Shown: one piece after another, positions 38,661 to 47,876 of the stretch
Position numbering within the stretch: position 1 is the first letter of the stretch
Layout: each line of letters begins with the position of its first letter
Assembly: GCA_963704815.1 (NCBI GenBank)
Contig: CAVPHU010000001.1
Span: 1,178,001-1,242,000 of the forward strand
Source of the DNA: DATKWD01 sp963704815
GTDB lineage: Bacteria; Actinomycetota; Acidimicrobiia; Acidimicrobiales; Salinilacustritrichaceae
Length of the DNA stretch: 64,000 nt
Reading direction: 5' to 3'
The notes under the pieces: model-generated
Told to the model about the DNA's origin: nothing
What the model saw: only the letters and a program-made list of their open reading frames with translations
Databases searched by the model: none
Translations under genes and position numbers: made by a program

Positions 38661-40435
38661 CAGCCGTGCAATCCTCTTCCGGTCAGCGCCAATACGGATT
38701 CTCCGAACAGCTCACTCATCGTCGGGTGAGGTTGGATGAAGTGTGCGACCTCGTCCACCGTCGCCTCCCAGTTGACGGCAAGATACCCCTGCCCGAGCTG
38801 TTCGGTGACCCAGGGTCCGACCATGTGCACCCCGAGGATCCGTTCGGCCTTCCCCCCGGGTCCGGCCTCGGCGATGATCTTGACCATCCCCTCGGTGTCG
38901 CCGACGATCATCGCTCGCCCGTTTCCGGCGAAGCGATGCTTCGAAACGACGACCTCATGGCCCGCCTCCTTGGCCGAGGCCTCGGAGTGGCCGGCGAACG
39001 CGACCTCGGGGTGGCAGTAGATGCACCAGGGAACCTTGCCGTAGTCGACCGGGACGACCGGTTCGCCCAGCACGTCCTTGACGACCAGGATCCCCTCGGC
39101 GAACGCCACGTGGGCGAGCGCCGGGGAGGGATTGCAGTCACCGACCGCGTAGACCCCCCGCTCGGCGGTTCGGCAGGCATCGTCGATCTCGATGAAACCT
39201 CGCTCGTCGAGCGAGACCTTCGTGCCGTCGAGACCGAGGTCGGCGGTGTTGGGCCTACGTCCGACCGACACGACCACGATGTCGACGTCGAGCGTCTCAC
39301 CGTCGCCATAGGACACGGTGGTGCCACCCTTCTTGCGGGGCCGGTGACCGGTCACCGCGACGCCGGCCTTCACCGTGATCTTGCGCTTCTTGAAGCTGCG
39401 CTCGACGACCTTCGTGATGTCCTCGTCGCAACCGGGGAGGATCTTGGGAAGCGCTTCGAGAATCGTGACGTCGGTGCCCATGTCGGCCATGGTCGAGGCG
39501 AACTCACAGCCGATCGCGCCGCCGCCGATGACGGCGGCGGTCGACGGGAGCTCGGGCATCGACAGGAACTCGTCGCTCGTGAGCACCGTGGTGCCGTCGA
39601 TGTCGAACCCCGGGATCGTGCGAACCACCGATCCGGGCGCCAGGACGACGCTGTCGCCCACGAGCTCCATCTCGCCGGACGTTCCACCCGACACCGTCAC
39701 CCGGTGATCGGCATGCAGACGGCCATGGCCGTCGAGCACGGTGACCTTGCGGCCGGCGAGCAGCTGCCCGAGGCCGCCGACCAGCTTGTCGACGACGCTC
39801 TGCTTGCGGTCGAGGGTGGTCGACCAGTCGATGGTCGGCTCGTCGGTCATCACGCCGAACTCGGCGGCCTTGCGAACGGTTCGGTAGACGTGGGCCGTCT
39901 CGAGGAGTTCCTTGGCGGGAATGCAGCCGACGTTCAGGCAGGTGCCGCCGAGCTTGCCCTTCTCGATGAGTGCGATGTTCAACCCTGCGGCCGCGCCGTA
40001 CAACGCCGTGGAGTAGCCGCCCGGTCCACCGCCGATGACGACGATGTCGTAGTGGTTCGCCCGGTCGGGCTCGGCGGGGGTGGCACTCGGCTCGTCGGCA
40101 TCGGCGGGGGCGGGCGCAGCCTCGCTCGCCGCGGGTGCGGCTGCCGGCGCCGTCGTCTCGGCGGTCTCGGGTGTCGGTGCGGACGGGGGCGTCGGCGCAG
40201 CGGCGTCGCCGATCCGGGCGAGCACGGTACCGACGTCGACGGTGTCGCCCTCGGCGACCAGGATCTCGGACAGCGTTCCCGACACCGGGCTCGGCACCTC
40301 GGAATCGACCTTGTCGGTCGACACCTCGAACAACGGCTCGTCCTCGGCAACGGTGTCACCGACCTGCTTGAACCACTGAGTGATGGTCCCTTCGGTGACG
40401 GTCTCACCCAGTTGGGGCATCTCGACGTCGGCCAT
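38660..40435 (-). CDS. lpd: Dihydrolipoyl dehydrogenase (E3) with N-terminal lipoyl domain
   Basis: E3 reoxidises dihydrolipoamide with NAD. The 591 residues start with a lipoyl domain (1-76, Lys42), then a Pro/Ala linker (78-125), and the flavoprotein core with FAD motif [10 protein letters not shown], redox disulfide Cys166-Cys171 in [14 protein letters not shown], second Rossmann [11 protein letters not shown] and the C-terminal HPTMSE base. Lipoyl-E3 fusions are known but uncommon. It is first in an E3-E2 pair. The identical lipoyl domain in E2 suggests that gene conversion keeps the two in step. Confidence 0.93.
   Translation of the reverse strand: MADVEMPQLGETVTEGTITQWFKQVGDTVAEDEPLFEVSTDKVDSEVPSPVSGTLSEILVAEGDTVDVGTVLARIGDAAAPTPPSAPTPETAETTAPAAAPAASEAAPAPADADEPSATPAEPDRANHYDIVVIGGGPGGYSTALYGAAAGLNIALIEKGKLGGTCLNVGCIPAKELLETAHVYRTVRKAAEFGVMTDEPTIDWSTTLDRKQSVVDKLVGGLGQLLAGRKVTVLDGHGRLHADHRVTVSGGTSGEMELVGDSVVLAPGSVVRTIPGFDIDGTTVLTSDEFLSMPELPSTAAVIGGGAIGCEFASTMADMGTDVTILEALPKILPGCDEDITKVVERSFKKRKITVKAGVAVTGHRPRKKGGTTVSYGDGETLDVDIVVVSVGRRPNTADLGLDGTKVSLDERGFIEIDDACRTAERGVYAVGDCNPSPALAHVAFAEGILVVKDVLGEPVVPVDYGKVPWCIYCHPEVAFAGHSEASAKEAGHEVVVSKHRFAGNGRAMIVGDTEGMVKIIAEAGPGGKAERILGVHMVGPWVTEQLGQGYLAVNWEATVDEVAHFIQPHPTMSELFGESVLALTGRGLHG
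40212..40435 (-). repeat. Lipoyl-domain duplication, E3 copy
   Basis: Near-identical to the first ~225 bp of the downstream E2 gene, including long stretches with no synonymous change. Confidence 0.85.
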
Positions 40436-40562
40436 TGGCGAAAGGTCCTCGATTCAACGTGGCGACAGACGAGGGCACGGTAGCGCCCGAACGCACGAGT
40501 GGCGCCGCCCAGGGGCGGCACCACCTCGGCGCTCGATCAGGTCTGCCCGAGGCAGACGCGGT

Positions 40563-40940
40563 TCAGTTCTGGGCCTTGAGCGCGTCGCGGATCTCGGTGA
40601 GGAGCACGACCTCGTCGGACGGCCCGTCCTCCTCGGGCACGACGCCACGGCGCTCCTGCATCTTCTCGTAGGTCCGGATGATGAGGAAGATCACCCCGGC
40701 GATGATCAGAAAGCTGATGATCGCGTTGAGCCACGCGCCGAAGCGCACCGTTGCGTCCCCGACGTCGAAGGTCATCGTCTCGCTCAGGTCCGGCTGTCCG
40801 AAGACACCGGCGATGATCGGGTTGAGCACGTTGTCGACGAGCGACACGATCACCGCGCCGAACGCAGCGCCGATGATGACGGCAACCGCCAGGTCGAGCA
40901 CGTTGCCCTTCATGATGAAATCTCGGAAATCCTTGAGCAC
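40563..40940 (-). CDS. mscL: Large-conductance mechanosensitive channel
   Basis: MscL opens under membrane tension to protect against osmotic downshock. The 125-residue product starts at GTG 40938-40940 (VLKDFRDFIMKGNVLDLAV), with GAGGAG 9 nt upstream. TM1 contains AVAVIIGAAFGAVI, TM2 contains FLIIAGVIFLIIR, and a charged C-terminal helix follows, as in the family. Confidence 0.95.
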   Translation of the reverse strand: MLKDFRDFIMKGNVLDLAVAVIIGAAFGAVIVSLVDNVLNPIIAGVFGQPDLSETMTFDVGDATVRFGAWLNAIISFLIIAGVIFLIIRTYEKMQERRGVVPEEDGPSDEVVLLTEIRDALKAQN

Positions 40941-41068
40941 GGTGGGGTTCTCCTCGTTGCGGATGGTAGGGAGGGGGCGCAGCGGCGCCGAGCCCCCGTA
41001 GTGTTCCCCGTACAGACGCACCACGCAGGGCAAAGTCGCGAAAACGTCGGAATCGAGAGGGAATCGCC

Positions 41069-41980
41069 GTGGACATCGCCATCACCGGGTCGAGTGGCCT
41101 CATCGGCAGCTCACTTCGTAGCTACCTGACCGCGCAGGGTCACCGCGTCGTCCGGGTCGTCCGGGGCGACGCGAGCGCCTCCGACACCATCGGGTGGGAC
41201 ATCCATGCCGGGACGATCGACGCCACCGGCCTCGAGGGCATCGACGCCGTGATCCACCTCGCCGGCGCCGGGATCGGCGACAAGCGCTGGTCGACCGAAC
41301 GAAAGCGCGAGATCCTCGAGAGCCGAACCAAGGGCACTGCACTGCTGGCCGAGACGATGACCGCTCTCCAGAAGGCACCGTCGGTGTGGCTGTCCGGGTC
41401 GGCGATCGGCTTCTACGGCGACCGGGGCAGCGACTGGGTCGACGAGTCGGATCCGGCCGGTGACGACTTCCTCGCCGACGTCTGCGTGCAGTGGGAAGCG
41501 GCGACCGAACCGGCCGAGGCCGCGGGGATCCGGGTCGCTCACCTGCGGATGGGCATCGTGCTGTCGTCCGAGGCGCGGGTCCTGACCAAGCAGCTTCCCC
41601 TCTTCAAGCTGGGGCTCGGTGGCGCGATCGCCGGGGGCGACCAGTACTGGAGCTGGATCTCGATCGACGACGTGGTGCGGGCGATCTCGTTCCTGCTGGA
41701 CCACGACATCCACGGACCGGTCAACATGACCGCGCCAGAACCCGTGACGAACAAGGCCTTCGCCCAAGCCCTCGGGTCGGTCCTGCGTCGCCCGGTCGTG
41801 CTCCCGGTGCCGATGTTGGGCCCGGCGCTGCTGCTCGGCCGCGAACTCGCCGACGCGCTGCTCGACACCAGCGCCCGCGTCAGGCCTCGGGTGCTCGACG
41901 AAGCCGGGTACCAGTTCGTCCACCGCGATGTTCGGACGGCGCTCGCCGAGGTCCTCGGCAAGGAGGCCGAGGTCGCCTGA
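41069..41980 (+). CDS. TIGR01777-family NAD-dependent epimerase (YfcH-like)
   Basis: The 303-residue protein, from GTG, has an N-terminal Rossmann motif (MDIAITGSSGLIGSSL), the family's KRWSTERKREILESR segment and a C-terminal DUF1731-like tail with PVPMLGPALLLGRE. The real substrate of this family is unknown. AGAGGG lies upstream of the GTG. It is divergent from mscL. Confidence 0.9.
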   Translation: MDIAITGSSGLIGSSLRSYLTAQGHRVVRVVRGDASASDTIGWDIHAGTIDATGLEGIDAVIHLAGAGIGDKRWSTERKREILESRTKGTALLAETMTALQKAPSVWLSGSAIGFYGDRGSDWVDESDPAGDDFLADVCVQWEAATEPAEAAGIRVAHLRMGIVLSSEARVLTKQLPLFKLGLGGAIAGGDQYWSWISIDDVVRAISFLLDHDIHGPVNMTAPEPVTNKAFAQALGSVLRRPVVLPVPMLGPALLLGRELADALLDTSARVRPRVLDEAGYQFVHRDVRTALAEVLGKEAEVA

Positions 41981-41992
41981 GTCGGCGTACGG

Positions 41993-42274
41993 TCAGGCCT
42001 CGACCGTCACGCCCTTCCAGAACGCCACGTGGTCACGGATCTGCTCGGCCTCCGGCTTCGGCTCGCGATAGACGAACGCCGAACCGGGGTTGCGTTCGCC
42101 GCCCACCACCAGGTCGAAGTAGCTCGCCGTACCCTTCCAGGGGCAGACCGAGGTCTGGTCGACCTCGACGAGGTACTCGGTGCTGAGCGATGCCGGCGGG
42201 AAGTAGTGGTTCCCCTCGACCACCACGGTCTCGTCGCTCTCGGCGATGACGGTGTCGTTCCAGATGGCACGCAT
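41993..42274 (-). CDS. DUF427 family protein
   Basis: A 93-residue protein with the DUF427 pattern: IAESDETVVVEGNHYFPP, then CPWKGTASYFDLVVGG and the closing RDHVAFW. It is a small all-beta fold of unknown function. GAGGAG is 7 nt before the ATG. It is only 12 bp from the converging epimerase gene. Confidence 0.9.
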   Translation of the reverse strand: MRAIWNDTVIAESDETVVVEGNHYFPPASLSTEYLVEVDQTSVCPWKGTASYFDLVVGGERNPGSAFVYREPKPEAEQIRDHVAFWKGVTVEA

Positions 42275-42347
42275 GACAGGTCTCCTCGGACGCGGATCGG
42301 CCCCAGGGAGAACCCCCGTGGCCGACTCGTTGTTCCTCAGACGCAGC

Positions 42348-43124
42348 TCACTTCGGTGGCATCCGGATGCCGCCGTCGACCCGGATGGTCTGGGCGTTCA
42401 TGTAGCTGTTGGTGAGCAGTTCGAGCGCCATGGAGGCGAACTCCTCGCTGGTGCCGAGACGCTTCGGGAACAGCACGCTCTGGCCGAGGTTGGCCTTGAA
42501 CGCCTCGGATGCCTCGCCCTCGCCGTAGATGGGCGTGTCGATGAGTCCCGGGGCGATGCAGTTGAGGCGGATGCCGGCGGCCGAGAGGTCACGGGCGACC
42601 GGGAGCACCATGCCGACGACGCCGCCCTTGGAGGCCGAGTAGCTGGCCTGGCCGATCTGTCCGTCGAAGGCGGCGACCGAGGCGACCGACACGATGGCGC
42701 CACGCTGGCCGTCGGTATCGGGGTCGTTGTTGTTCATGGCCGACGCTCCGAGGCGAATGCAGTTGAACGTACCGATCAGGTTGACCTCGACGACCTTCTT
42801 GAACGCATCGAGGTCGTGCGCCGACTCGTACTGGCCGTCACGGCCGATCGTCCGGGTCGCGAACCCGATGCCGGCTGCGGTGACCATGGTCTTGAGCGGG
42901 CCCATCTCCTTGGCGGCGTCGACCGCCGCGATGACCTGGTCGGTGTCGGCCACGTCGGCCTGGACGAACACCCCGCCGATGTCCTTGGCGACGGCTTCGC
43001 CCTTCTCGGTGTTCATGTCCACCACGACGACGTGCTGGCCCTGGTCGGCGAGCACCCGTGCAGTCGCCTCGCCGAGGCCTGATGCTCCACCGGTCACGAC
43101 CGATGACGAACCGTTGATCTCCAT
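42348..43124 (-). CDS. Short-chain dehydrogenase, 3-hydroxyacyl-CoA dehydrogenase-like
   Basis: A 258-residue classical SDR with cofactor loop TGGASGLGEATA, an Asp after beta-2 (VVVDMN) indicating NAD preference, catalytic Ser in IVSVASVAAF and the YSASKGGV Tyr-Lys motif. The sequence resembles HSD17B10/FabG-like 3-hydroxyacyl-CoA dehydrogenases (ATRVLADQG region and the PIYGEGEASEAFKANLG segment). ATG at 43122-43124 has GAGGAG 8 nt upstream. A fatty-acid or sterol degradation role is likely but not proven. Confidence 0.9.
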   Translation of the reverse strand: MEINGSSSVVTGGASGLGEATARVLADQGQHVVVVDMNTEKGEAVAKDIGGVFVQADVADTDQVIAAVDAAKEMGPLKTMVTAAGIGFATRTIGRDGQYESAHDLDAFKKVVEVNLIGTFNCIRLGASAMNNNDPDTDGQRGAIVSVASVAAFDGQIGQASYSASKGGVVGMVLPVARDLSAAGIRLNCIAPGLIDTPIYGEGEASEAFKANLGQSVLFPKRLGTSEEFASMALELLTNSYMNAQTIRVDGGIRMPPK

Positions 43125-43352
43125 GTGTGTGACTCCTCGGCACTCTGGCCGCTCGTGTTCGACTGTCCGCTCGACACTATTGACTGGACGCGCGCCGAAT
43201 CGAAGTGCGCCGACCCCGGGTCGCGGCCGAGGGCGACCACCAGCGTCACCCGTTTCCGCGCAGTGGGCCGCACCGACCCGAGGGCGCGACGCAGCAGGTT
43301 GCGCGACGGAAGTCGCGCTCAGGACCACCCTGGCCTGGACGGTCCGCTGCCG

Positions 43353-43964
43353 TCATCTGGCAGCGAGGTCCGACCCCGGAACGGCGGCGAGCCGATCGAG
43401 GAGTTCGTCGAGCACGTCGTGAGCCGCCGACCACCATGCGGTCGATCCGGACCGGCCACTCGACCGGCCCACCGGTCGGAGGTGAGCGCAGAGATGGGCC
43501 GGCGACCAGCGCTCGAACCGGATCTCGACGTCGGCCCGACGGGTCCCGGCCGGAGCGAACTCCCCGCGCAGGACTGCGGGACCTGCCCGCGAGACCACGA
43601 GCGACGACTTTCCGACCACCAGCGTGGTCGTCGACCACCGATCGAGCGACGCCTCCACCGCCCGCGGCGGGACACGCAGCACTCGATACACGTCGGCGGC
43701 GCCGGAACGCACCGTGGACGAACCCGAGCGAGACCACCGATCGAGCAGGCGCCAGAACGGATCGCTCAGCCGGGGCCCGTGCTGGTCGCCTGCGCTGGGA
43801 AGGCACCACGACCGGTCGTGCTCGATCGACGTCTCGATGCTCCGGCACGTGTCGGGCACCAGTTCGTCGGGCATCCACGGGACAGGCTGATCTTCGACGA
43901 GCGGCGTGACCCGGCGACGATGCACCGCAAGCATCGACATGCCCGCGCCCGTGCGATCTGCCAT
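43353..43964 (-). CDS. Hypothetical protein (203 aa), uncertain
   Basis: From ATG 43962-43964 the frame encodes a soluble Arg/Ser/Trp-rich protein with ALDR-like repeats of RWS and no recognised domain. Codon bias is acceptable but overlapping frames on both strands are also open, as is usual in this GC-rich region. The stretch between the SDR and the LDI-like gene would otherwise be non-coding over 900 bp, so I keep it at low confidence. Confidence 0.4.
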   Translation of the reverse strand: MADRTGAGMSMLAVHRRRVTPLVEDQPVPWMPDELVPDTCRSIETSIEHDRSWCLPSAGDQHGPRLSDPFWRLLDRWSRSGSSTVRSGAADVYRVLRVPPRAVEASLDRWSTTTLVVGKSSLVVSRAGPAVLRGEFAPAGTRRADVEIRFERWSPAHLCAHLRPVGRSSGRSGSTAWWSAAHDVLDELLDRLAAVPGSDLAAR

Positions 43965-44101
43965 GTCGTCAATCGTCCCCTCGGTGAGGCGGTCGGCCCC
44001 CATCGCACACCTTGGACGGCCCAGCGTCAACAACCTCGCGCCACTGTGCTTCTCGACGGGGGTTTCTGACCTGGGGCTTCTCGACCTGGGGACACGACGG
44101 C

Positions 44102-45565
44102 TCAGTAGCTGCCGCGGCCCAGTTCGATGTCGCCGGCGATCATGGGGACGCGAATCATGATCGATCCGCTCACCACCTCCACGCTCACCCCATCGAGGCG
44201 AGTCGTGACGTCCCAGACGCGGGTCTCGGCGCCGACCACGCGGAACGAGGTGAACCTCCCCGGCTCCTCTCGAAGAGGTGCGAGACGGAGGTGGAGGTTG
44301 CCGTCGGTCCACTCGGCTCGGCTGAGGGCCATGGCCGGGAAGTCGACGCCGACGACCTTGGGACACGGTTCGAGCGGTGCGGCCGACAACGCGGTCCAGC
44401 GACCCGGCCCGGCTGCTTCCGCGGCGGCGAGGAAGGCATTGAACTGCCCGCGAGGATGGGGCTCGTCGAGTCCGAGCCCCCAGGTGAACTCACCGGCAGC
44501 CGCGTCCCACGTCGGCTCGTAGCTCGTCTCGATCGCTCCGGCCAGCCGCTCGGCGAGATCATGCATCTCCCACTCGCGGGCGAGCAGCAGCGCGGCGCCG
44601 GGCAGCCTGCTGGGCGTCAGGCCCGTGATCGGGCCTTCGCCCCAGCCGGCCGAGGCGCACGCCGCCTCGAACAGACGCCGCGCATCGTCAGGAACCTGGG
44701 TGGCGGTGTAGAACGCCGGCAGCGCGGCGAGCGTCGCGGGGAGGCGATGGTGCACGTCGAGCACCGGGTCGTAGTAGAAGGTCGTCATCGTCGGCGCGTC
44801 GTCGCCGTCGAGATCGAGGTACTGGCCGCGTGCATACGCCCACCAGGGTCGGAACGCTGCAGCGTGGTGGTCGGTGCCGTATCGGTTGTCGTGGAGCCTC
44901 AGACCGAGGCCCGCTCCGGCCAGTCAGAAAGGCCAGATCTTGGTGTTCTCTCAGTGGCAGCCGATGGGTGCGGCCAACCACTGCCGGCGCAGATGGTCGG
45001 CGATCTCGCGGTGCGTCCAGGTGAACGTGTTCGCTCCGTCACGGATCATCTCGAACGGCTGGTTCCAGCGTTCGTCCGGAGCGATCATCGACCGGACACC
45101 GAGCAGCACGAGAAAGAACCCCTTGTAGAAGAGCATCCCGTCGGCGCCGATGGGGTCGGGCTGGATGCCGTAGGGCTCGATGCCGTTGGCCGTCCAACCC
45201 GGCGCGTCGTAGTCGCCCCACAACTCCGGCGGGATGAAGAGCCGGTAGAGGTCGGGGTAGTCGCCCCGCTCGGGATCGTGGCCGAACTGGGTCAGCCAGT
45301 CCGCCGCCGACCACCACCCGGTGTGCCGCTCGATCAGTTGGTCGAGGACCGCCACGTACCGTTCGGTCCATGCCGGCGTCCGGTGTGCCATGAGGCCCAT
45401 CGCGTACGACGAGTCGACCAGGTCGAATCGATGCCAGCTGGCCATCGGCGGGTCGGACCGATCGTCCCAGTGCGGGTGAGGGTGGCCGTCACGACTCCAG
45501 TCGTCGGGCGTGTGCGCCTTGCGGTCGAGGTAGCGAAGCCAGCCGAGCGACCGTTCCGAGAGCAC
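44102..45565 (-). CDS. Linalool dehydratase/isomerase-like protein with two in-frame TGA codons at the catalytic Cys positions (predicted selenoprotein)
   Basis: A single frame of 487 codons plus stop runs from GTG 45563-45565 to 44102, interrupted only by TGA codons 205 (44951-44953) and 214 (44924-44926). The residues fit the LDI (alpha/alpha barrel) family: WWSAADWLTQF, LWGDYDAPGWTANGIEP, DPIGADGMLFYKGFF and, after the TGAs, LAGAGLGLRLHDNRYGTD and TTFYYDPVLDVHH. The segment between reads U-E-N-T-K-I-W-P-F-U, matching C-E-P-D-N-Y-F-V-Q-C of Castellaniella LDI (as I recall it), whose catalytic Cys171 and Cys180 are also nine apart. The LDI His129 position appears to be Phe here. A SECIS-like hairpin follows the second TGA. 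The sequence on both sides of the TGAs is undecayed. Substrate unknown; selenocysteine insertion is inferred. Confidence 0.8.
44894..44912 (-). promoter_or_regulatory. SECIS-like hairpin after the second in-frame TGA
   Basis: In the mRNA, a 7-bp stem (5' arm 44912-44906, 3' arm 44900-44894, one G-U pair) closes a five-base loop GGUCU at 44905-44901. The loop lies 19-23 nt after UGA-2. The E. coli fdhF SECIS carries GGUCU at the same distance (from memory). No equally good hairpin follows UGA-1; only a 3-bp CCA/UGG or a 4-bp GGCC stem is available. Confidence 0.65.
44924..44926 (-). other. In-frame TGA 2 (predicted Sec214)
   Basis: Preceded by Trp-Pro-Phe and followed by Leu-Ala-Gly-Ala-Gly. 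It aligns with the second catalytic cysteine, nine residues after the first. Confidence 0.75.
44951..44953 (-). other. In-frame TGA 1 (predicted Sec205)
   Basis: Preceded by Gly-Cys-His and followed by Glu-Asn-Thr. It aligns with the first catalytic cysteine of the LDI family. Confidence 0.7.
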
Positions 45566-45571
45566 GAGCCG

Positions 45572-45577
45572 ACGCTA
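45572..45577 (-). promoter_or_regulatory. -10-like TAGCGT, 6 nt before the LDI-like GTG
   Basis: TAGCGT ends 6 nt from the GTG; TTGATC at 45593-45598 could be a -35, with a short 15-nt spacer. The -35 overlaps the stop of the adjacent hyuB fragment, so the promoter has been built next to, or retained at, the cassette boundary. Confidence 0.45.
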
Positions 45578-45594
45578 CCTCGACACCGGGCTGA

Positions 45595-45960
45595 TCAAGG
45601 CGTGCCCCAACCGCCGCCGCCTGGTGTCAGCATCCGCAGAACATCGCCGGCCACCAGCCGAATCGTGCACTTGTCCGGCAGAGGCTCGGCCCGCTCCTCG
45701 TCACCGCCAGGAAGAAGCCAGTTCTCCCCGACCGCTCCGGGCCCACCACCGGCGAGTCCCCATGGCTGCGACACACGTCGCTCGGTGATCAGCGACACGG
45801 TCACGTCCTCGAGGGCCTGGAGGTCTCGCTCGATCCCCTCCCCGCCCAGAGCCAGCCCGTTGCCACCGCTCCCCCGCCGTAGCCGGTAGCGCAGCACTCG
45901 GAGTGGGAACGCCCGCTCCAGCGCCTCGATCGGTGTATTTCGAGTAGTTGTCGACACGAT
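45595..45960 (-). pseudogene. hyuB 3'-end fragment, copy 4
   Basis: An open frame encoding NTPIEALERAFPLRVLRYRL through [12 protein letters not shown] and stop, about 88% identical in protein to copy 1. It lacks the first ~400 residues of hydantoinase B. The left junction lacks the 17-bp core seen in copies 1-3; a run of nine C (45970-45978) and 100 bp of unassigned sequence separate it from the channel gene. Confidence 0.8.
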
Positions 45961-46061
45961 TGAAATCGACCCCCCCCCATGCGGGGCCGATCCCATCGAC
46001 GTGTGCCGACCAGAGCTGCAATCTTCGCCCGTCAGTCCCACACGAACGAAGCGACTGAGGG

Positions 46062-46077
46062 ACTGCCGCGCGGCAGT
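46062..46077. terminator. 16-bp perfect palindrome after the K+ channel gene
   Basis: ACTGCCGCGCGGCAGT is fully self-complementary, 10 bp beyond the channel stop. It may be a terminator or a protein-binding site. Confidence 0.4.
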
Positions 46078-46086
46078 TCACGCCTC

Positions 46087-47781
46087 TCAACGACTGCCAG
46101 CTCGAACCTGGTAGCGGGTGAGGAAGCGGTGCTCGGAGGCACTGTCGCCGATGAGCACGAGGTCGCCGGCCGCGGGTAGCGTGGAGTCGGCTGGCGGGTT
46201 CACCAGGAGCGAATCCCGGGAGGCGATGGCCACGACGGTGCAGCCGGTCTCCTCGCGGATGTCGGCATCGGTGAGCGTCTCGCCCGCGATGGTGTCGGGC
46301 ACGCCGACCCGGAACACGTCGAGTCCCTCGGCGAGTTGGAGAGTGTTGTCGGCGGTCAGCAGGTTCCAGAGCGCGGTGGCACCCGTCGAGGCGTACGACA
46401 GCACCGAGTCGGCTCCGGCCCGATGCAGAGTGGTGATGTTCCGGTCGAGGCGGGTCCGGGCGATGATCTGCATGTCGGGCCGCAGCCGTCGGCAGTAGTT
46501 GGTGAGGTAGACGTTCACGTCGTCGTCGTGCGTGGTGACGACGACGGCCAGTGCGTCGGTGATGCCCGCCTGCTCGAGTACGTCGAGGTCGGCCGCGTCG
46601 CCCTCGACGTAGCTCGCCGGGTTGCGGATGCGGTCCGGGTTCTCCTCGACAATGCGGAAGTCGACCTGGCGCTGGGCGAGGAACCGGCCGACGGCCCGGC
46701 CGACCCGGCCGCCGCCGATGATCACCACCCGGCCGGTGAGCGGACGCGAGGCGAACAGCCCGTCGTAGGTGTCGAGCTGCTCTCGTGACCCCGCCAGCAC
46801 CAGCGTGCTCCCCTGCGGCAGCGCCGTGCTCGGCCGGGCGACCTGGAGCTCGCCGCGGTGCCACACCCCGGCCACGGTCAAGCCGGTGCGCTGGCGCATC
46901 TGGGTCTGCGACAACGGCTGGTCGGTGAGCCCGGCCGGCGTCGCCGCCTCGGCGACCAGCAGCTCGTCGAACTGGCCGATGACTTGGCTGCGTCCGTCCG
47001 GCGTCAGCACCCGGCGGCCCAGCGCCGTGCCCAGCATCTCACCAAGGCGAAGCACCTTGTTGCAGCCGGCCAGCTCGAGCACGTCGACCGATGCCTCCGA
47101 GTTGGCGGTGCCGACGATCGTCACGTCGTCGGAGATCTCGCGGACGGTGAAGGCGACGTTGGTGTTGGTGGTGTCGGCCCGGGTGGTGACGACCAGCGCG
47201 GCGCGCTCGACCCCGGCGGCGCGGTAGGCGGCCGGATCGTCCAACTCGCCGACCATCACCCGCAGTCCCTCGTCGTGGAGCCGGAGCGCCTCGTCCACCT
47301 CACCGATGAGGGTGACGTGATCGATGTCAACCCGCTCGAGCCGCTCGATCAACGCCGACTCGATCGGCCCGGTGGCCGTGAAGATGACGTGCCCGGACAG
47401 GTCCTCGTCCACCTGGCGGGGCGCCCGGGCCCGCTGCGTCGACTCCATCCACGGCAGGAAGACGAACTGGATGAACGTGAACGGCAGTAGGACGAGGATG
47501 AACACCGACCCCGACATGAGGACGAGGACCGAGAAGGCCCGACCGAGGTCGGACTCGAAGGTGATGTCGCCGAACCCGAGCGTCGACATCGTGACCAGCG
47601 TCCAGTAGACGGCCGTGATCCAGCTGTAGCTCTGCCCCTCGTGGTCCATGATCTCGTGGAACACGACGCTGTAGATGACAACGATCACCACGAGCAGGCC
47701 GATCATCCATCCGAGGATGCGGGCGCTGCGTCGGGCCTTCGGCGTACCGAGGTAGCTCAGGATGAACCCCAAGGACTTCAT
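46087..47781 (-). CDS. Two-TM potassium channel with tandem RCK domains
   Basis: The 564-residue protein has TM1 (about 22-42), a pore helix with the filter STLGFGD (66-72) and TM2 (about 83-106), then two RCK/TrkA-N units (LSGHVIFTATG at ~125 and VVIIGGGRVGRAVG at ~345) each followed by a TrkA-C domain. This is a ligand-gated K+ channel architecture. The ATG at 47779-47781 follows a CAGGAT hexamer at 6 nt; an in-frame extension upstream overlaps the hyuB fragment and is rejected. It is cargo between hyuB copies 3 and 4. Confidence 0.88.
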   Translation of the reverse strand: MKSLGFILSYLGTPKARRSARILGWMIGLLVVIVVIYSVVFHEIMDHEGQSYSWITAVYWTLVTMSTLGFGDITFESDLGRAFSVLVLMSGSVFILVLLPFTFIQFVFLPWMESTQRARAPRQVDEDLSGHVIFTATGPIESALIERLERVDIDHVTLIGEVDEALRLHDEGLRVMVGELDDPAAYRAAGVERAALVVTTRADTTNTNVAFTVREISDDVTIVGTANSEASVDVLELAGCNKVLRLGEMLGTALGRRVLTPDGRSQVIGQFDELLVAEAATPAGLTDQPLSQTQMRQRTGLTVAGVWHRGELQVARPSTALPQGSTLVLAGSREQLDTYDGLFASRPLTGRVVIIGGGRVGRAVGRFLAQRQVDFRIVEENPDRIRNPASYVEGDAADLDVLEQAGITDALAVVVTTHDDDVNVYLTNYCRRLRPDMQIIARTRLDRNITTLHRAGADSVLSYASTGATALWNLLTADNTLQLAEGLDVFRVGVPDTIAGETLTDADIREETGCTVVAIASRDSLLVNPPADSTLPAAGDLVLIGDSASEHRFLTRYQVRAGSR

Positions 47782-47876
47782 CTTCCGATCCTGACACTTG
47801 CGCAGGCGGCGGTCGCCTCGCTGGCCGAGCTGCAGGGCCAGGACAACGTCGTCCACAGGCGCACTCTGGAGATCGC

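Noticed and set aside
38666..40483. 605-codon plus-strand open frame opposite E3
   Set aside because: Antisense shadow of lpd, with low-complexity composition and no recognisable motif.
44102..45565. Reading the LDI-like gene as two separate genes or a pseudogene
   Set aside because: Both halves are in the same frame, together they match one family end to end, the intervening residues match the family's active-site segment, and the only interruptions are TGA at the two catalytic positions.
44102..45565. Genome-wide reassignment of TGA to Cys or Trp
   Set aside because: Many genes here (metH, gatB, E3, Fcl-like, permease) end naturally at TGA, and Cys and Trp use TGC/TGT and TGG.
45970..45978. 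Run of nine C as a phase-variation tract
   Set aside because: It lies outside any supported coding frame, between the hyuB fragment and the channel gene.
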